A stretch of DNA of 64,000 nt from Leptospira terpstrae serovar Hualin str. LT 11-33 = ATCC 700639 (GTDB taxonomy: Bacteria > Spirochaetota > Leptospiria > Leptospirales > Leptospiraceae): assembly GCF_000332495.1 (NCBI RefSeq), contig NZ_AOGW02000016.1, forward strand, positions 62,001-126,000, read 5' to 3'. The notes below the pieces were generated by a model that worked only from the letters and a program-made list of their open reading frames with translations, had not been told where the DNA came from and did not search any database. The position numbers and the translations under genes were made by a program. Below are positions 1 to 8,768 of the stretch, piece by piece (the first letter of the stretch is position 1; each line of letters opens with the position of its first letter).

Positions 1-366
1 AAGTTTTCCCCTGAAATTGTTTTTGATCCAGCTCACAATCCAGATGCCATTGCGACTACAACTCGTGAATTTGGAAGGTCACATTCTGACTTTTCCTTAG
101 TTTTGGGAAGTCTTCCTGACAAAGACCGGGAAGGAATTCTGAGAGAACTAGAAGGCCTTCCCCTCCAGTCCCTTTATCTTTGGGAGGGAACTGGGTTTGG
201 AACCTTCCCAGAACTTCCTCTAGCCCTAAAGCCCCTCACAAAAAGAATCCAGAACGAAGAAGAGCTCCTCTCCCTATTCCAAGGCAGATTTCCGGTATTG
301 GTGTTAGGAAGTTTTCGCCTCTATGGAATTGTGGCAAAATTAATACAAAATACAACAAACATGTAA
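1..366 (+). CDS. folC: Folylpolyglutamate synthase / dihydrofolate synthase, C-terminal part
   Basis: An open frame enters from the left edge and stops at 366, so about 121 C-terminal residues are visible. The segment VFDPAHNPDA at residues 7-16 matches the FolC/MurC-like Mur-ligase signature (usually LDGAHNP) at the start of the C-terminal domain. A short hydrophobic strand, VLVLGSFRLYGIVAKLI, closes the protein as in FolC. FolC adds glutamate to folates in the cytoplasm. The 5' part lies outside the window, so completeness cannot be judged. Identification rests on this motif and the fold order only. Confidence 0.78.
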   Translation, partial: KFSPEIVFDPAHNPDAIATTTREFGRSHSDFSLVLGSLPDKDREGILRELEGLPLQSLYLWEGTGFGTFPELPLALKPLTKRIQNEEELLSLFQGRFPVLVLGSFRLYGIVAKLIQNTTNM

Positions 367-387
367 AATTGGACTTTACAAATGAAT

Positions 388-425
388 CCTGAACGACATT
401 GTTCTTTTAGGAAACATCGTTCAGG
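388..425. promoter_or_regulatory. Inverted repeat overlapping the tetR ribosome binding site (candidate autoregulatory operator)
   Basis: CCTGAACGA at 388-396 and TCGTTCAGG at 417-425 are perfect 9-bp inverted arms. Inside them TGTT (400-403) and AACA (413-416) extend the symmetry. The right arm contains the AGGA that serves as Shine-Dalgarno for the TetR ATG at 429. GAACGA/CGTTC half-sites are common for TetR-family regulators, so autorepression is a reasonable inference. An RNA hairpin hiding the ribosome site is the alternative. Confidence 0.55.
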
Positions 426-428
426 ACC

Positions 429-1049
429 ATGCAAACTCCCAAAGAACATACACGAAAAGAAATCTTACAAGCGGCTCGAGAAGAATTCATTCAACTCGGT
501 TTTGAGAAGGCTAGTATGCGAACCATTGCAAAAAAAGCAAAGGTATCCACGAGTAATATCTACAATTACTTTGAAAACAAAGAGCACCTTCTGACAGAAA
601 TCCTACAACCAGTTCTTTCTGGAATGGAAAAAGCTTTTGCTTACGTTTCTCACCCGGATTATTTTGAAAAAAGGTTTAACGACAGTTATGAGGCATGGCA
701 GGAACGATTTAACATTGCTCTTGACTATGTAGATTCTAATCGCGATGACTTTATCCTTTTGCTTACGAAATCACAAGGATCCCATCTAGAAGAATTTCCT
801 GACACAGTTCTCACTCGCCTTACCAAAATCAATTTTGACCAATACAGTGCCTTTAAAGAAAAAACCCCAAGTTACAAAGGGGAAGTCAGTGAATTTGTAG
901 TGCGAAACATCCTTTCCTTCTTTCTCAATATTTTTGTCCAGATGGTAAGACAAGGAATTTCCAAACAGGATATGTTGGTTTATCAGGATAGTTTCCTTAA
1001 ATTTTTACACTTCGGATACAAAGGATCGATTGCCTCTGATCTGAGTTGA
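429..1049 (+). CDS. TetR/AcrR family transcriptional regulator
   Basis: A 206-aa protein with the standard TetR layout. The N-terminal helix-turn-helix spans about residues 8-55, with ILQAAREEFIQLGFEKAS followed by MRTIAKKAKVSTSNIYNYF and then the typical F-x-NKEHLL cap. The remaining 150 residues form the helical ligand-binding/dimer domain, which shows no recognisable ligand signature. The ATG has AGGA four bases upstream, inside a 9-bp inverted repeat that may be its own operator. It lies 62 nt after folC and 16 nt before trpF in the same direction, so its targets are not obvious from context. Confidence 0.9.
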   Translation: MQTPKEHTRKEILQAAREEFIQLGFEKASMRTIAKKAKVSTSNIYNYFENKEHLLTEILQPVLSGMEKAFAYVSHPDYFEKRFNDSYEAWQERFNIALDYVDSNRDDFILLLTKSQGSHLEEFPDTVLTRLTKINFDQYSAFKEKTPSYKGEVSEFVVRNILSFFLNIFVQMVRQGISKQDMLVYQDSFLKFLHFGYKGSIASDLS

Positions 1050-1065
1050 ATCAATCTGGTTCTCG

Positions 1066-1698
1066 ATGGGAACCGGATACAAAATAAAAATCTGTGGAAT
1101 CAAAGACCTGGCTACACTGGAACTTTGTGTAGATCTCCAGGTCGATCTTGTTGGCCTCAACTTCTCACCTCGTTCCCCCCGTGCCATTAACGAAGAAATA
1201 GCAGAGTTTCTACTCCAAATTAGAAAAGGACCTGGATTTCCCAAACTTGTATTTTTGTTCTTTGAAAACTCCGTACAAGAGATTCAAAACCTATCGGCAC
1301 GTTTCCAACCTGACTTAATCCAACTCATTCGCGGAGATAAGTTTCTTACAAAAGACCTATGGGATCACCTGACGGAAAAAAAATCACTACTACCTGCCAT
1401 TCGGATCCAAGAGAAAGTAGTTTCAGACGCAGACCTAGAACCAAAATCTGATTTAGTGATTTTAGATAGTTATCATAAAGATTTGGGTGGTGGGTCTGGA
1501 CATAGTTTCCCTTGGGAGTATGTAACATCCGTAAAGCGACCATTTTTACTCGCCGGCGGCATCACTCCTGATAATGTCAAATCTGCTTTAGATACAGTTC
1601 GTCCCTTTGGGATTGATGTTGCAAGTGGTGTGGAAACCGATGGGAAAAAAGATCCTAATAAGATAAAAACACTGGTACAAAATGTCCGAACACTATGA
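1066..1698 (+). CDS. trpF: Phosphoribosylanthranilate isomerase
   Basis: A 210-aa TIM barrel of normal TrpF length that converts phosphoribosylanthranilate to CdRP in tryptophan synthesis. The catalytic-cysteine motif KICGI lies at residues 8-12, LVGLNFSPRSPR follows on strand 2, the phosphate-binding LAGGI is near residue 163, and DVASGVET carries the catalytic aspartate. No other trp gene is nearby. Its end overlaps mutS by 17 nt, so the two are probably translationally coupled. Confidence 0.93.
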   Translation: MGTGYKIKICGIKDLATLELCVDLQVDLVGLNFSPRSPRAINEEIAEFLLQIRKGPGFPKLVFLFFENSVQEIQNLSARFQPDLIQLIRGDKFLTKDLWDHLTEKKSLLPAIRIQEKVVSDADLEPKSDLVILDSYHKDLGGGSGHSFPWEYVTSVKRPFLLAGGITPDNVKSALDTVRPFGIDVASGVETDGKKDPNKIKTLVQNVRTL

Positions 1699-4204
1699 AG
1701 CATTAAATACGCCTGTGATGCGTCAGTACATGGAAGTTAAGGAACAACATCCTGATGGAATTGTATTTTTTCGTATGGGTGATTTTTACGAAATGTTTTT
1801 AGAGGATGCAAAAATTGCCGCGCAAATTTTAGACATTACTCTCACCAAACGCCAAAACCAAATTCCAATGGCGGGGATTCCTTATCATGCCACAGAAAGT
1901 TATATATCCCGACTGATCGCTGCTGGGAAAAAAGTTGTGGTTTGTGAACAAACAAAACCGGACGATCCCAAAGCCAAAATCATGTCAAGGGAAGTGGTGA
2001 GAATCATCACCCCAGGCACTGTGGTAGAAGACAATTTACTCGGCGGATACCAAAACAATTATTTATCCTTGTATTATAAGGAAAAAACATCCGTATATCT
2101 AGCGTTTGCTGATGTTTCCACTTCAGAACTTTTATATTTCTTTTTTTCGGAAAACGAAACAGAACGTATCAATGATACCATCAAACGGTTTTCTCCAAAA
2201 GAAATCATCTTTACAGATGAAATTCCCCCTTTGGCCAAAGAATCCAAAATCATTTTATCAAAGATACCTCCTGACTATCTTCCCAAAAAAAAGGGAGCAG
2301 GAATTGATACAGTAGTCCATGTTTTAGATGCCTACCTTCAATACAACTATCGTAAACAAAACTTCGTTTTCCAAACTCCAAGACGAATTGATGAAAGCGA
2401 ATATTTGGTTTTAGATGAACAAACAGTCTCCCATTTGGAACTTGTTGAAAATCCAAACGACAAAAACCATACGCTATTTGGAGTACTCAACCGTTGCATC
2501 ACTGCCACTGGCAAACGGTATTTGAAACAAAGAATCCTTTTCCCAACTCGCGATGAAAATAAAATCAAAGCCCATTGGGATAAAATTGAAATCCTTTCGG
2601 CAAATAAAAAAGAAAGATTCCAAATCAAAGAATTGTTAGGTGATTTAATCGATTTAGAAAGAGTCCTCACTCGGTTTCGTGTTGGAAAAGCTCTCCCCAG
2701 GGATTTTCGTGGAATCGACAAAAGTTTAGAATCCACAGCCAATACCAAAAAAATTCTAGATGGGATAGGTTATGATTTTTCCAAACTACCCAAAGAACTA
2801 ACAAATTTATCTCAATTATTTTCGGACACTCTCTATGAAGGGGAGTTGCCTGTGTTTCTCGGAAATTCTCCCTTTCTAAAATCTGGATTCAATCAAGAAT
2901 ACGATGATGCCATTCTTGCCAGAGAAAAAGGAAAGGATTGGATTTTGGAATTGGAGGAGAAGGAAAAAAAAGGTTCAGGTTTATCTTCCCTCAAAATTCG
3001 TTACAACAAAATACTTGGTTACTTTATTGAAATTTCTAAAGCACAAGCCAAAGAAGTGCCGGCACATTTTCTTAAAAAACAAACTTTGGTAACAGGAGAA
3101 AGATTCACTTCTCCAGAGTTAGAAGAATTAGAAAGAGCCATTTTACAAGCCGACGAAATCATAGAACGAATTGAAAAAGAAAAATTTGATGAATTAGTAG
3201 CACATTGCATTTCTCTTTACGAAGAATTCCTGACACTCTCCAACGAAGTAGCTTCTCTAGATTACCACCTTTCCCTGACTGAAACTAAAGAAGAATACCA
3301 ATGGATAAGGCCAGAAATTCGAAGTGATGGAATCCTAGAATATTCCGAGTCTCGTCATCCTGTAGTAGAAACATTTTTACCCATAGGCGAACGTTTTGTA
3401 CCCAATAGTTTGGAACTCAATCCCAAAGAAAACGCCATAGCAGTGTTAACTGGTCCCAATATGGCCGGTAAATCCACCTTTATGCGTCAAATTGCGATCA
3501 ACCAAATCCTATTCCAGATGGGCTCTTATGTTCCGGCTAAAAAGGCCTCCCTTTCTGTTGTGGACAGAATCTTTACTCGAATAGGATCGGGAGACAACCT
3601 TACGAAAGGAGAATCTACTTTTTTTGTAGAGATGAAAGAGACAGCCACCATCCTGAATCAATTTTCGGAAAACAGTCTCATTCTATTTGATGAAGTGGGT
3701 AGAGGGACATCCACCTATGACGGATTGTCGATTGCCTGGGCGATATTAGAATTTTTAACAGTTAAATTTCCAAAACCAAAAACCATTTTTGCCACTCACT
3801 ACCATGAACTTACCGAACTAGAAAAAGGAAATGGAATCTTTAATTTGTATTTAGATACTTTTGAAAAGGAAGGTGAAATCTTATTCCTTAAAAAAGTAAA
3901 ACGTGGAAAATCAAAACAATCTTTTGGAATCTATGTAGCAAAACTAGCAGGGATTCCTCATTCCGTTTCGGATCGTGCAAAAGAAATTCTTTTAGGACTC
4001 GAATCCAAAAAAAGAGAAATTAAAATCAAAAACGAGGAACCTAGTTTGTTTGCAGGTCTTATGGATCACAATACATCCAGTATTTCACCTAACGAAGAAA
4101 AGGTTTTAAAAAGACTCAAACAAATTGATCCTAACAAAATCCCACCGCTGGAAGCTTTGTCAATTTTAGATGAATTAAAACGTATCCTCAAAGAGAAAGA
4201 CTAA
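1682..4204 (+). CDS. mutS: DNA mismatch repair ATPase MutS
   Basis: An 840-aa protein of full MutS length. The N-terminal mismatch-reading motif is GDFYEMF (residues 33-39), whose Phe and Glu stack against the mispaired base. The connector, lever and clamp regions follow. The ABC-type ATPase has Walker A GPNMAGKST at about 591-599 and Walker B LILFDEVGRGTSTYDG near 666-681, then the switch histidines in FATHYHELTELE. The start lies inside trpF. Its last 30 nt overlap the 3' end of serB on the other strand. MutL is not in the window. Confidence 0.97.
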   Translation: MSEHYEALNTPVMRQYMEVKEQHPDGIVFFRMGDFYEMFLEDAKIAAQILDITLTKRQNQIPMAGIPYHATESYISRLIAAGKKVVVCEQTKPDDPKAKIMSREVVRIITPGTVVEDNLLGGYQNNYLSLYYKEKTSVYLAFADVSTSELLYFFFSENETERINDTIKRFSPKEIIFTDEIPPLAKESKIILSKIPPDYLPKKKGAGIDTVVHVLDAYLQYNYRKQNFVFQTPRRIDESEYLVLDEQTVSHLELVENPNDKNHTLFGVLNRCITATGKRYLKQRILFPTRDENKIKAHWDKIEILSANKKERFQIKELLGDLIDLERVLTRFRVGKALPRDFRGIDKSLESTANTKKILDGIGYDFSKLPKELTNLSQLFSDTLYEGELPVFLGNSPFLKSGFNQEYDDAILAREKGKDWILELEEKEKKGSGLSSLKIRYNKILGYFIEISKAQAKEVPAHFLKKQTLVTGERFTSPELEELERAILQADEIIERIEKEKFDELVAHCISLYEEFLTLSNEVASLDYHLSLTETKEEYQWIRPEIRSDGILEYSESRHPVVETFLPIGERFVPNSLELNPKENAIAVLTGPNMAGKSTFMRQIAINQILFQMGSYVPAKKASLSVVDRIFTRIGSGDNLTKGESTFFVEMKETATILNQFSENSLILFDEVGRGTSTYDGLSIAWAILEFLTVKFPKPKTIFATHYHELTELEKGNGIFNLYLDTFEKEGEILFLKKVKRGKSKQSFGIYVAKLAGIPHSVSDRAKEILLGLESKKREIKIKNEEPSLFAGLMDHNTSSISPNEEKVLKRLKQIDPNKIPPLEALSILDELKRILKEKD

Positions 4205-5092
4205 CGCTGATAGATCGGTAAAATCAATCCAATTGATAATTTGATCTTTTAATCCAGATTTTGCGTGAATCCCAATACCAATTCCTGCCGCATTTAACAT
4301 CAATGCGTCATTGGCACCGTCACCCACTGCCACCACTTGTTCGAGAGGAATGTTAAGATCCTTAGCATATTGTTTTAAATAGAATTCTTTTTTTTCTCTA
4401 TTGATGATCTCACCAAAAATCTCGCCGGTAAATTTCCCATTCACTTCTTCTAATCCATTGGCACGATAAAAACTCACAGGATACTTTTCAGAGAATAATT
4501 GTAGTACAGGAGTAAAACCACCACTGAGAATTCCCAACTTCGATCCATTGCCTTTTACAAACTGAAATACCTTTTCCATACCTTCATTCAGCGTTAATAA
4601 ATCATAAACTTCTTTGAAACTCTCTTTAGAAAGTCCACACAAGTGTTTTACTCTTAAACGTAGGGCTTCATCAAATCCCATCCCACCTTCCATGGCTTGT
4701 TTTGTGACCGTCGCTACGGCTTCATACACTCCATGTTTTCTTGCCAATTCATCAATGACCTCTTCTTTGATGACCGTGGAATCCATATCGAATACAAAAA
4801 GGGACTCTTTCTTTTTTGGTAACAATGAACGAACGAATATAAAATCGATTTTGTTTTCAGCCAATTGGTTACGAATTGTTACCACTTGGTCTCTCGTTAG
4901 CGATTCCTTTTGAAGAAGGCGAACACAGTGTAACCCAAAATTTTCTGCCCGTAATATTTGGGAATGGGAATCTGAGACTTCCTTTAGATTGTTAGTAGAT
5001 TTGTTAGTAAAATCAGAATTTAGATTGGGGAAAGTTTTTGAAAGAAGTGAATCGGAAATAGGAGAACGAGAAATGAGTAACAGTGAATTCAT
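4175..5092 (-). CDS. serB: Phosphoserine phosphatase
   Basis: A 305-aa HAD hydrolase that removes the phosphate of phosphoserine in serine synthesis. The catalytic motif is VFDMDSTVIKEEVIDELA, with nucleophile D102 and acid/base D104. SGGF (motif II serine region) and GDGANDALML (metal-binding aspartates) follow. The N-terminal 90 residues are an extra domain where many SerB proteins carry an ACT-like region; this one is weakly conserved. It starts 1 nt after the SGNH lipoprotein gene stop, so the two are probably cotranscribed. Its 3' end overlaps convergent mutS by 30 nt. Confidence 0.93.
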   Translation of the reverse strand: MNSLLLISRSPISDSLLSKTFPNLNSDFTNKSTNNLKEVSDSHSQILRAENFGLHCVRLLQKESLTRDQVVTIRNQLAENKIDFIFVRSLLPKKKESLFVFDMDSTVIKEEVIDELARKHGVYEAVATVTKQAMEGGMGFDEALRLRVKHLCGLSKESFKEVYDLLTLNEGMEKVFQFVKGNGSKLGILSGGFTPVLQLFSEKYPVSFYRANGLEEVNGKFTGEIFGEIINREKKEFYLKQYAKDLNIPLEQVVAVGDGANDALMLNAAGIGIGIHAKSGLKDQIINWIDFTDLSALVFLFEDTF

Positions 5093-5093
5093 T

Positions 5094-5861
5094 TTACTTT
5101 TGTAGATAGGGTCTTAGTTTTTTACCCCAAAGTTCATATCCTTTTTCATTAAAATGGAGACTGTCCCCATTGGGACGAATGAATTCTTCTCGAAGCGTGG
5201 GTGCATCTATTTTTCTCATACTGTCCCAAACTTCAATGTATTCCACATTGGTTGTAGTCCTCGCCACTTGGTTTAAGAACAAATTGAATACAGGAACAAT
5301 TTGGTTTAGTTCCTTAACTCTCGTAGGGGGAACTGCGATAAGAAAAACCTTGGTATTTCTATTTTTTGAATGAATTTTTTGTATGATAGCAAGTAAGTTA
5401 TTTTGCACCAAACTCAGACACTTTCCTTGGATAAAATCGTTCCCACCAATTTCGATCACAATTTTTTCTGGATGAAGGATAAGGATATCTTCTTCCATTC
5501 TTGTCAGGAGGGTTTCTGTCATGTCCCCACCTATCCCACGATTGGTGACCGATTGACCTGGAAACTCTTTTGCCATTAGGTCTGGTAAAAACAAATGCAC
5601 CAAACTATCACCGGCAAAAACTGTATCCGTTCTTTTGATTCTTAAATTTTCTTCTGCGTATAACAGCCGTGTGGGGATCCAAGCTTTCTCTATATACTTT
5701 TTAAAGTTAGAGTCATCTCGCCAACCCGGCTCAGCAAAACATTGGAAACTGGTATCGAAATAATCACGTTTTGAGGAAGATCTACAATCGATTACACTCA
5801 AAACTAGGGCAAAAACCATGCCCCATCGGAGGAAGAATTTAGTCCTGTTCTTGCGGTTCAT
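5094..5861 (-). CDS. SGNH/GDSL-family hydrolase, probable lipoprotein
   Basis: A 255-aa exported hydrolase. Residues 12-25 are hydrophobic and are followed by C26, a possible spirochaetal lipidation site, although Asp at -1 is atypical. Block I is VFAGDSLVHLF with nucleophile S86. Block II glycine lies in NRGIGGD, block III is EIGGNDF, and block V is DSLHFNEKGY with the Asp-His pair. This is the lysophospholipase L1-like/GDSL esterase fold; the substrate cannot be read from sequence. It overlaps the upstream 59-aa gene by 23 nt and ends 1 nt before serB. Confidence 0.87.
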   Translation of the reverse strand: MNRKNRTKFFLRWGMVFALVLSVIDCRSSSKRDYFDTSFQCFAEPGWRDDSNFKKYIEKAWIPTRLLYAEENLRIKRTDTVFAGDSLVHLFLPDLMAKEFPGQSVTNRGIGGDMTETLLTRMEEDILILHPEKIVIEIGGNDFIQGKCLSLVQNNLLAIIQKIHSKNRNTKVFLIAVPPTRVKELNQIVPVFNLFLNQVARTTTNVEYIEVWDSMRKIDAPTLREEFIRPNGDSLHFNEKGYELWGKKLRPYLQK

Positions 5862-6018
5862 TCATTCGGAAGCGCTTTTGCCAATCTTTGATTTGGGCCT
5901 GCGCATATTCTTCCGTGTCACAAATCCGAAACTCGATCGGGTTATTTGTGGTTGTCTCGATGAGTTTGGCTTCGATATACCCGTTCTTTAACTTGGTTGT
6001 CTCAATGCGATATCTCAT
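5839..6018 (-). CDS. Small hypothetical protein, 59 aa
   Basis: An open frame of 59 codons starting MRYRIETTKLKNGYIEAKLI and ending RFRMNEPQEQD. It is soluble, charged and without signal peptide or membrane segment. Composition and alternating pattern in the first 30 residues suggest a small beta-rich fold followed by a helix (EEYAQAQIKDWQKRFR). The upstream sequence GGAGCTATTCAG gives a GGAG ribosome site about 9 nt before the ATG. It lies between the MFS gene and the SGNH gene on the same strand and overlaps the latter by 23 nt. I do not recognise the family. Confidence 0.66.
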   Translation of the reverse strand: MRYRIETTKLKNGYIEAKLIETTTNNPIEFRICDTEEYAQAQIKDWQKRFRMNEPQEQD

Positions 6019-6042
6019 CTGAATAGCTCCAAAAACCAGGAT

Positions 6043-7590
6043 TTAATTTCCACGTATCTTTGCAATCTCTTCTAAAGTTTCATCTTCCTTGTATTTTCCA
6101 AAGAGAAAGATGGCGAGTAGACAGAATGCAGAAGCCAGTGGACCAGTCAAGCGGACACCTAGTTCCCCGCCTGCTTCTACTTCTTCGACTTTACAAATGG
6201 TAGATTCCATACTTATTTTTGTCTCTCCCTTTAGATTTTTTTCTGATTCAGACTTCGGTTCCGACACAGAAGGTGCTATGATTCCCGTGACTGAAGGCGA
6301 CACATTTTTCTTTGTTTCACGATCTAATCCAAGAAGAATGACAGAACTAAAAATAAGAACTGCCAGTGTTTGTCCCAACTTCTGCATAAAGGTTCTTCCT
6401 GCATAAAACAATCCTTCCCGTTTCGAACCTGTCTTTAATGAATCAAGTTCAGCAATATCAGCAAGGATAGCATTGGGTAATATACCAAGGATTGCGATGG
6501 GAACAGCTGCCACTGCAACGATCAAATAACCTTGAATATACGGTGGCAATGGCAATTCATCTTTTCCGATAAAATAGATAGAAAGAAACAATCCAAGAAA
6601 GACGTAGAAACCAAATAATACCGTTTTTTTCTTACCGATCTTCCTTGCGATCCAATTGACTACAGGATAAAAGGCAAAAGAAACGAGTAACATGACTGTG
6701 AGTAGTTGTGTGACAAATTCTCGTTCTAATTCCAAAAGAACGGTCACATAGTAAGAGATTCCTGTTGTAAGAATGGTGAGAGCGAGGAAATAACAAAGAT
6801 CGGATAAAGCAAAGAATAGAAAATTCTTATTTTTGAATGTAAGGAAGATAGCTTCCTTGAAAGGAACACTGGATGCTTCTGATTCACAATAGGTTTTTTC
6901 ATGGATCGTAAATACAGGAAAGTACATACAAATTGCGGCAAACACACAAAGAATTCCCAAGGCATATTGGCGAGAGACTAAGGTCTGAACAGAAAGATCC
7001 GCATCAAAAACAAAATTAGATTTTAATACATTGGCAATCATCGGTTCTGTGGATGCCACAATGATCCCCAAAGCATAAGTAACAGAGATATAAGTAGATA
7101 GGTTCAAACGTTCTTCTGGAGTATGACCGAGCTCAGGAATGAGTGCAAAAAAAGGAGTCACGTACACAGTTAAAAAAAGATAAAAAAGCAACATACATCC
7201 GGTCATCCAAACAAGGTTGGTAGAAGAGATAAAGTTGTGAGGGGGAACAAAAATTAACCAACAAAAGACGGCTGCCGGCAATCCACCTAAAAATAGAAAA
7301 GGAATGCGACGACCAAACCTAGAGGAAAACCGGTCTGAGGAATTAGCAATGATAGGATCTGTAAAAGCATCCCACAATCGGCCAAAAGCAGCAACCACTC
7401 CAATCGTAGAAAGACCCCAAAAGGCCATTTTTTCAATGAGGTCTGGAAAACATTCCTGACCAGGTTTCGGTGCTGGTGGGAGATAAAAGTAAACTTGATG
7501 AAGACCAATGATATTGATGAGAGTGGACCAACCTAATTGGCCGATCGCATAACTCATCTGCTTTCGAAAAGGTAAAGAAGGTTTTCGCAT
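6043..7590 (-). CDS. MFS transporter, GPH (glycoside-pentoside-hexuronide)-like family
   Basis: A membrane protein of about 515 aa with twelve predicted hydrophobic segments. The N-terminal half has the GPH/MFS_2 pattern: FRKQMSYAIGQLGWSTLINII, then DAFTDPIIANSSDRFSSRFGRR, the conserved loop after helix 2. An acidic, serine-rich cytoplasmic insert sits at about residues 430-480 before the last helix. I chose the ATG at 7590 over the in-frame GTG at 7599. It lies 59 nt downstream of bioB, but biotin transport by this family is not known; the substrate is open (sugar or lysophospholipid-like). Confidence 0.82.
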   Translation of the reverse strand: MRKPSLPFRKQMSYAIGQLGWSTLINIIGLHQVYFYLPPAPKPGQECFPDLIEKMAFWGLSTIGVVAAFGRLWDAFTDPIIANSSDRFSSRFGRRIPFLFLGGLPAAVFCWLIFVPPHNFISSTNLVWMTGCMLLFYLFLTVYVTPFFALIPELGHTPEERLNLSTYISVTYALGIIVASTEPMIANVLKSNFVFDADLSVQTLVSRQYALGILCVFAAICMYFPVFTIHEKTYCESEASSVPFKEAIFLTFKNKNFLFFALSDLCYFLALTILTTGISYYVTVLLELEREFVTQLLTVMLLVSFAFYPVVNWIARKIGKKKTVLFGFYVFLGLFLSIYFIGKDELPLPPYIQGYLIVAVAAVPIAILGILPNAILADIAELDSLKTGSKREGLFYAGRTFMQKLGQTLAVLIFSSVILLGLDRETKKNVSPSVTGIIAPSVSEPKSESEKNLKGETKISMESTICKVEEVEAGGELGVRLTGPLASAFCLLAIFLFGKYKEDETLEEIAKIRGN

Positions 7591-7649
7591 GTTTCTCACT
7601 AGAGGCGGTAAAGTAGGAGCATCATACCGCCAAAAGTAAAAAAGGCAAA

Positions 7650-8705
7650 CTACTTTTTATGTTTATAGAGTTCTGGAAAATTTTTCTCGTCGTATAGGGA
7701 CTGTGCCTCGTATTCATCCCATCCTTCTGGTACTCCTTCTGTAAATTCCGGTACCATAGAACAATCACGAATCAAGTTCATGGTTTGAACCATTTCACTA
7801 CCCTTTACATTTAAGTATCCTTCAGCAAACAATGAATTGGCTACAAAGAGAGCCATGGATTGTAATGAACCCAAGTGACCTTCTCTTCCCGCACCAATTC
7901 GAATTTCTGAATCTGGATTGACCAATCGAAAGACGGACAACACACGAATACAAAATTCAGGAGTGAGCGACGACTTCTGAATGGCATGGCCTTTAATAGG
8001 AATAAAAAAGTTAACTGGAATGGAAATCACTCCCAGTCGTTTGAGTTCAAATGCCACTTGGACTAGGTCTTTCAGTTCTTCGCCCATACCTACAATGATT
8101 CCAGAACAAAGCCCTATATCGGCTTCTTTTGCCGCCTCTAGTGTAGTTAGTCGGTCTTTAAAAGTATGTGTCGAACAAATTTCATTGTATTTGGATTCGG
8201 ATGTATTGAGGTTATGATTGTATCTATCAAGTCCTGCATCTTTCAGAACTCTTGCTTTTTTTGCGTCCAAAATTCCCGCAGACAAACAAACCTTCATCCC
8301 TAACTCGCCATTGATTTTGGAGATAGTTTCTGCTAGTTTATCCACAGCTTTGTCAGTCGGACCTCGGCCAGAAGTGACCATACAAAACCGATAAGCACCA
8401 TTGTCCTTTGCACGTTTGGCATCTTCCCAAATTTCTTCAGGTGACTTTAAAGAATACTCTTGGATTCCCGAGTCTCCCCCCTTCCTTTGGGCGCAGTACC
8501 CACAATCTTCCGGGCAATAACCATTTTTGATATTATCTAATATATGAATGCGAACACGATTGGTAAAATAACGATGCCTTTCTTCTGATGCCCGAGCGAC
8601 CACCGTAAGCAAGGGAGTTTTTCCTTCTAGGATTTCCAGGGCTTCCGTTTCCGTAATTAAGGAGGGAGCGGAAGATATTGTTTTTTCTTGGACTTCTGCA
8701 ATCAT
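7650..8705 (-). CDS. bioB: Biotin synthase
   Basis: A 351-aa radical-SAM enzyme that inserts sulfur into dethiobiotin to make biotin. The [4Fe-4S] cysteines are C64, C68 and C71 in [13 protein letters not shown]. Downstream motifs [17 protein letters not shown] and the arginine in [10 protein letters not shown] (2Fe-2S ligand region) are all present. Length is normal. It is the third gene of bioD-bioA-bioB, 63 nt after bioA. A 7-bp hairpin sits just before the ATG and no good Shine-Dalgarno is visible, which suggests control at this gene. Confidence 0.96.
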   Translation of the reverse strand: MIAEVQEKTISSAPSLITETEALEILEGKTPLLTVVARASEERHRYFTNRVRIHILDNIKNGYCPEDCGYCAQRKGGDSGIQEYSLKSPEEIWEDAKRAKDNGAYRFCMVTSGRGPTDKAVDKLAETISKINGELGMKVCLSAGILDAKKARVLKDAGLDRYNHNLNTSESKYNEICSTHTFKDRLTTLEAAKEADIGLCSGIIVGMGEELKDLVQVAFELKRLGVISIPVNFFIPIKGHAIQKSSLTPEFCIRVLSVFRLVNPDSEIRIGAGREGHLGSLQSMALFVANSLFAEGYLNVKGSEMVQTMNLIRDCSMVPEFTEGVPEGWDEYEAQSLYDEKNFPELYKHKK

Positions 8706-8709
8706 GAGA

Positions 8710-8735
8710 ACAGGTTTCGGGGTGCGCGAACCTGT
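8710..8735 (-). promoter_or_regulatory. Hairpin immediately upstream of bioB start
   Basis: ACAGGTT (8710-8716) and AACCTGT (8729-8735) are perfect inverted arms around a 12-nt GC-rich loop. In the bioB mRNA this stem ends 4 nt before the ATG and occupies the place where a Shine-Dalgarno should be. It could be an RNA translation-control hairpin, or a protein operator in the bioA-bioB gap. The two-arm layout resembles BirA operators in spacing only; the arms do not match the E. coli consensus. Confidence 0.5.
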
Positions 8736-8768
8736 GTAAACGAAGAAAATCTCTTCGTATATTTAGTC

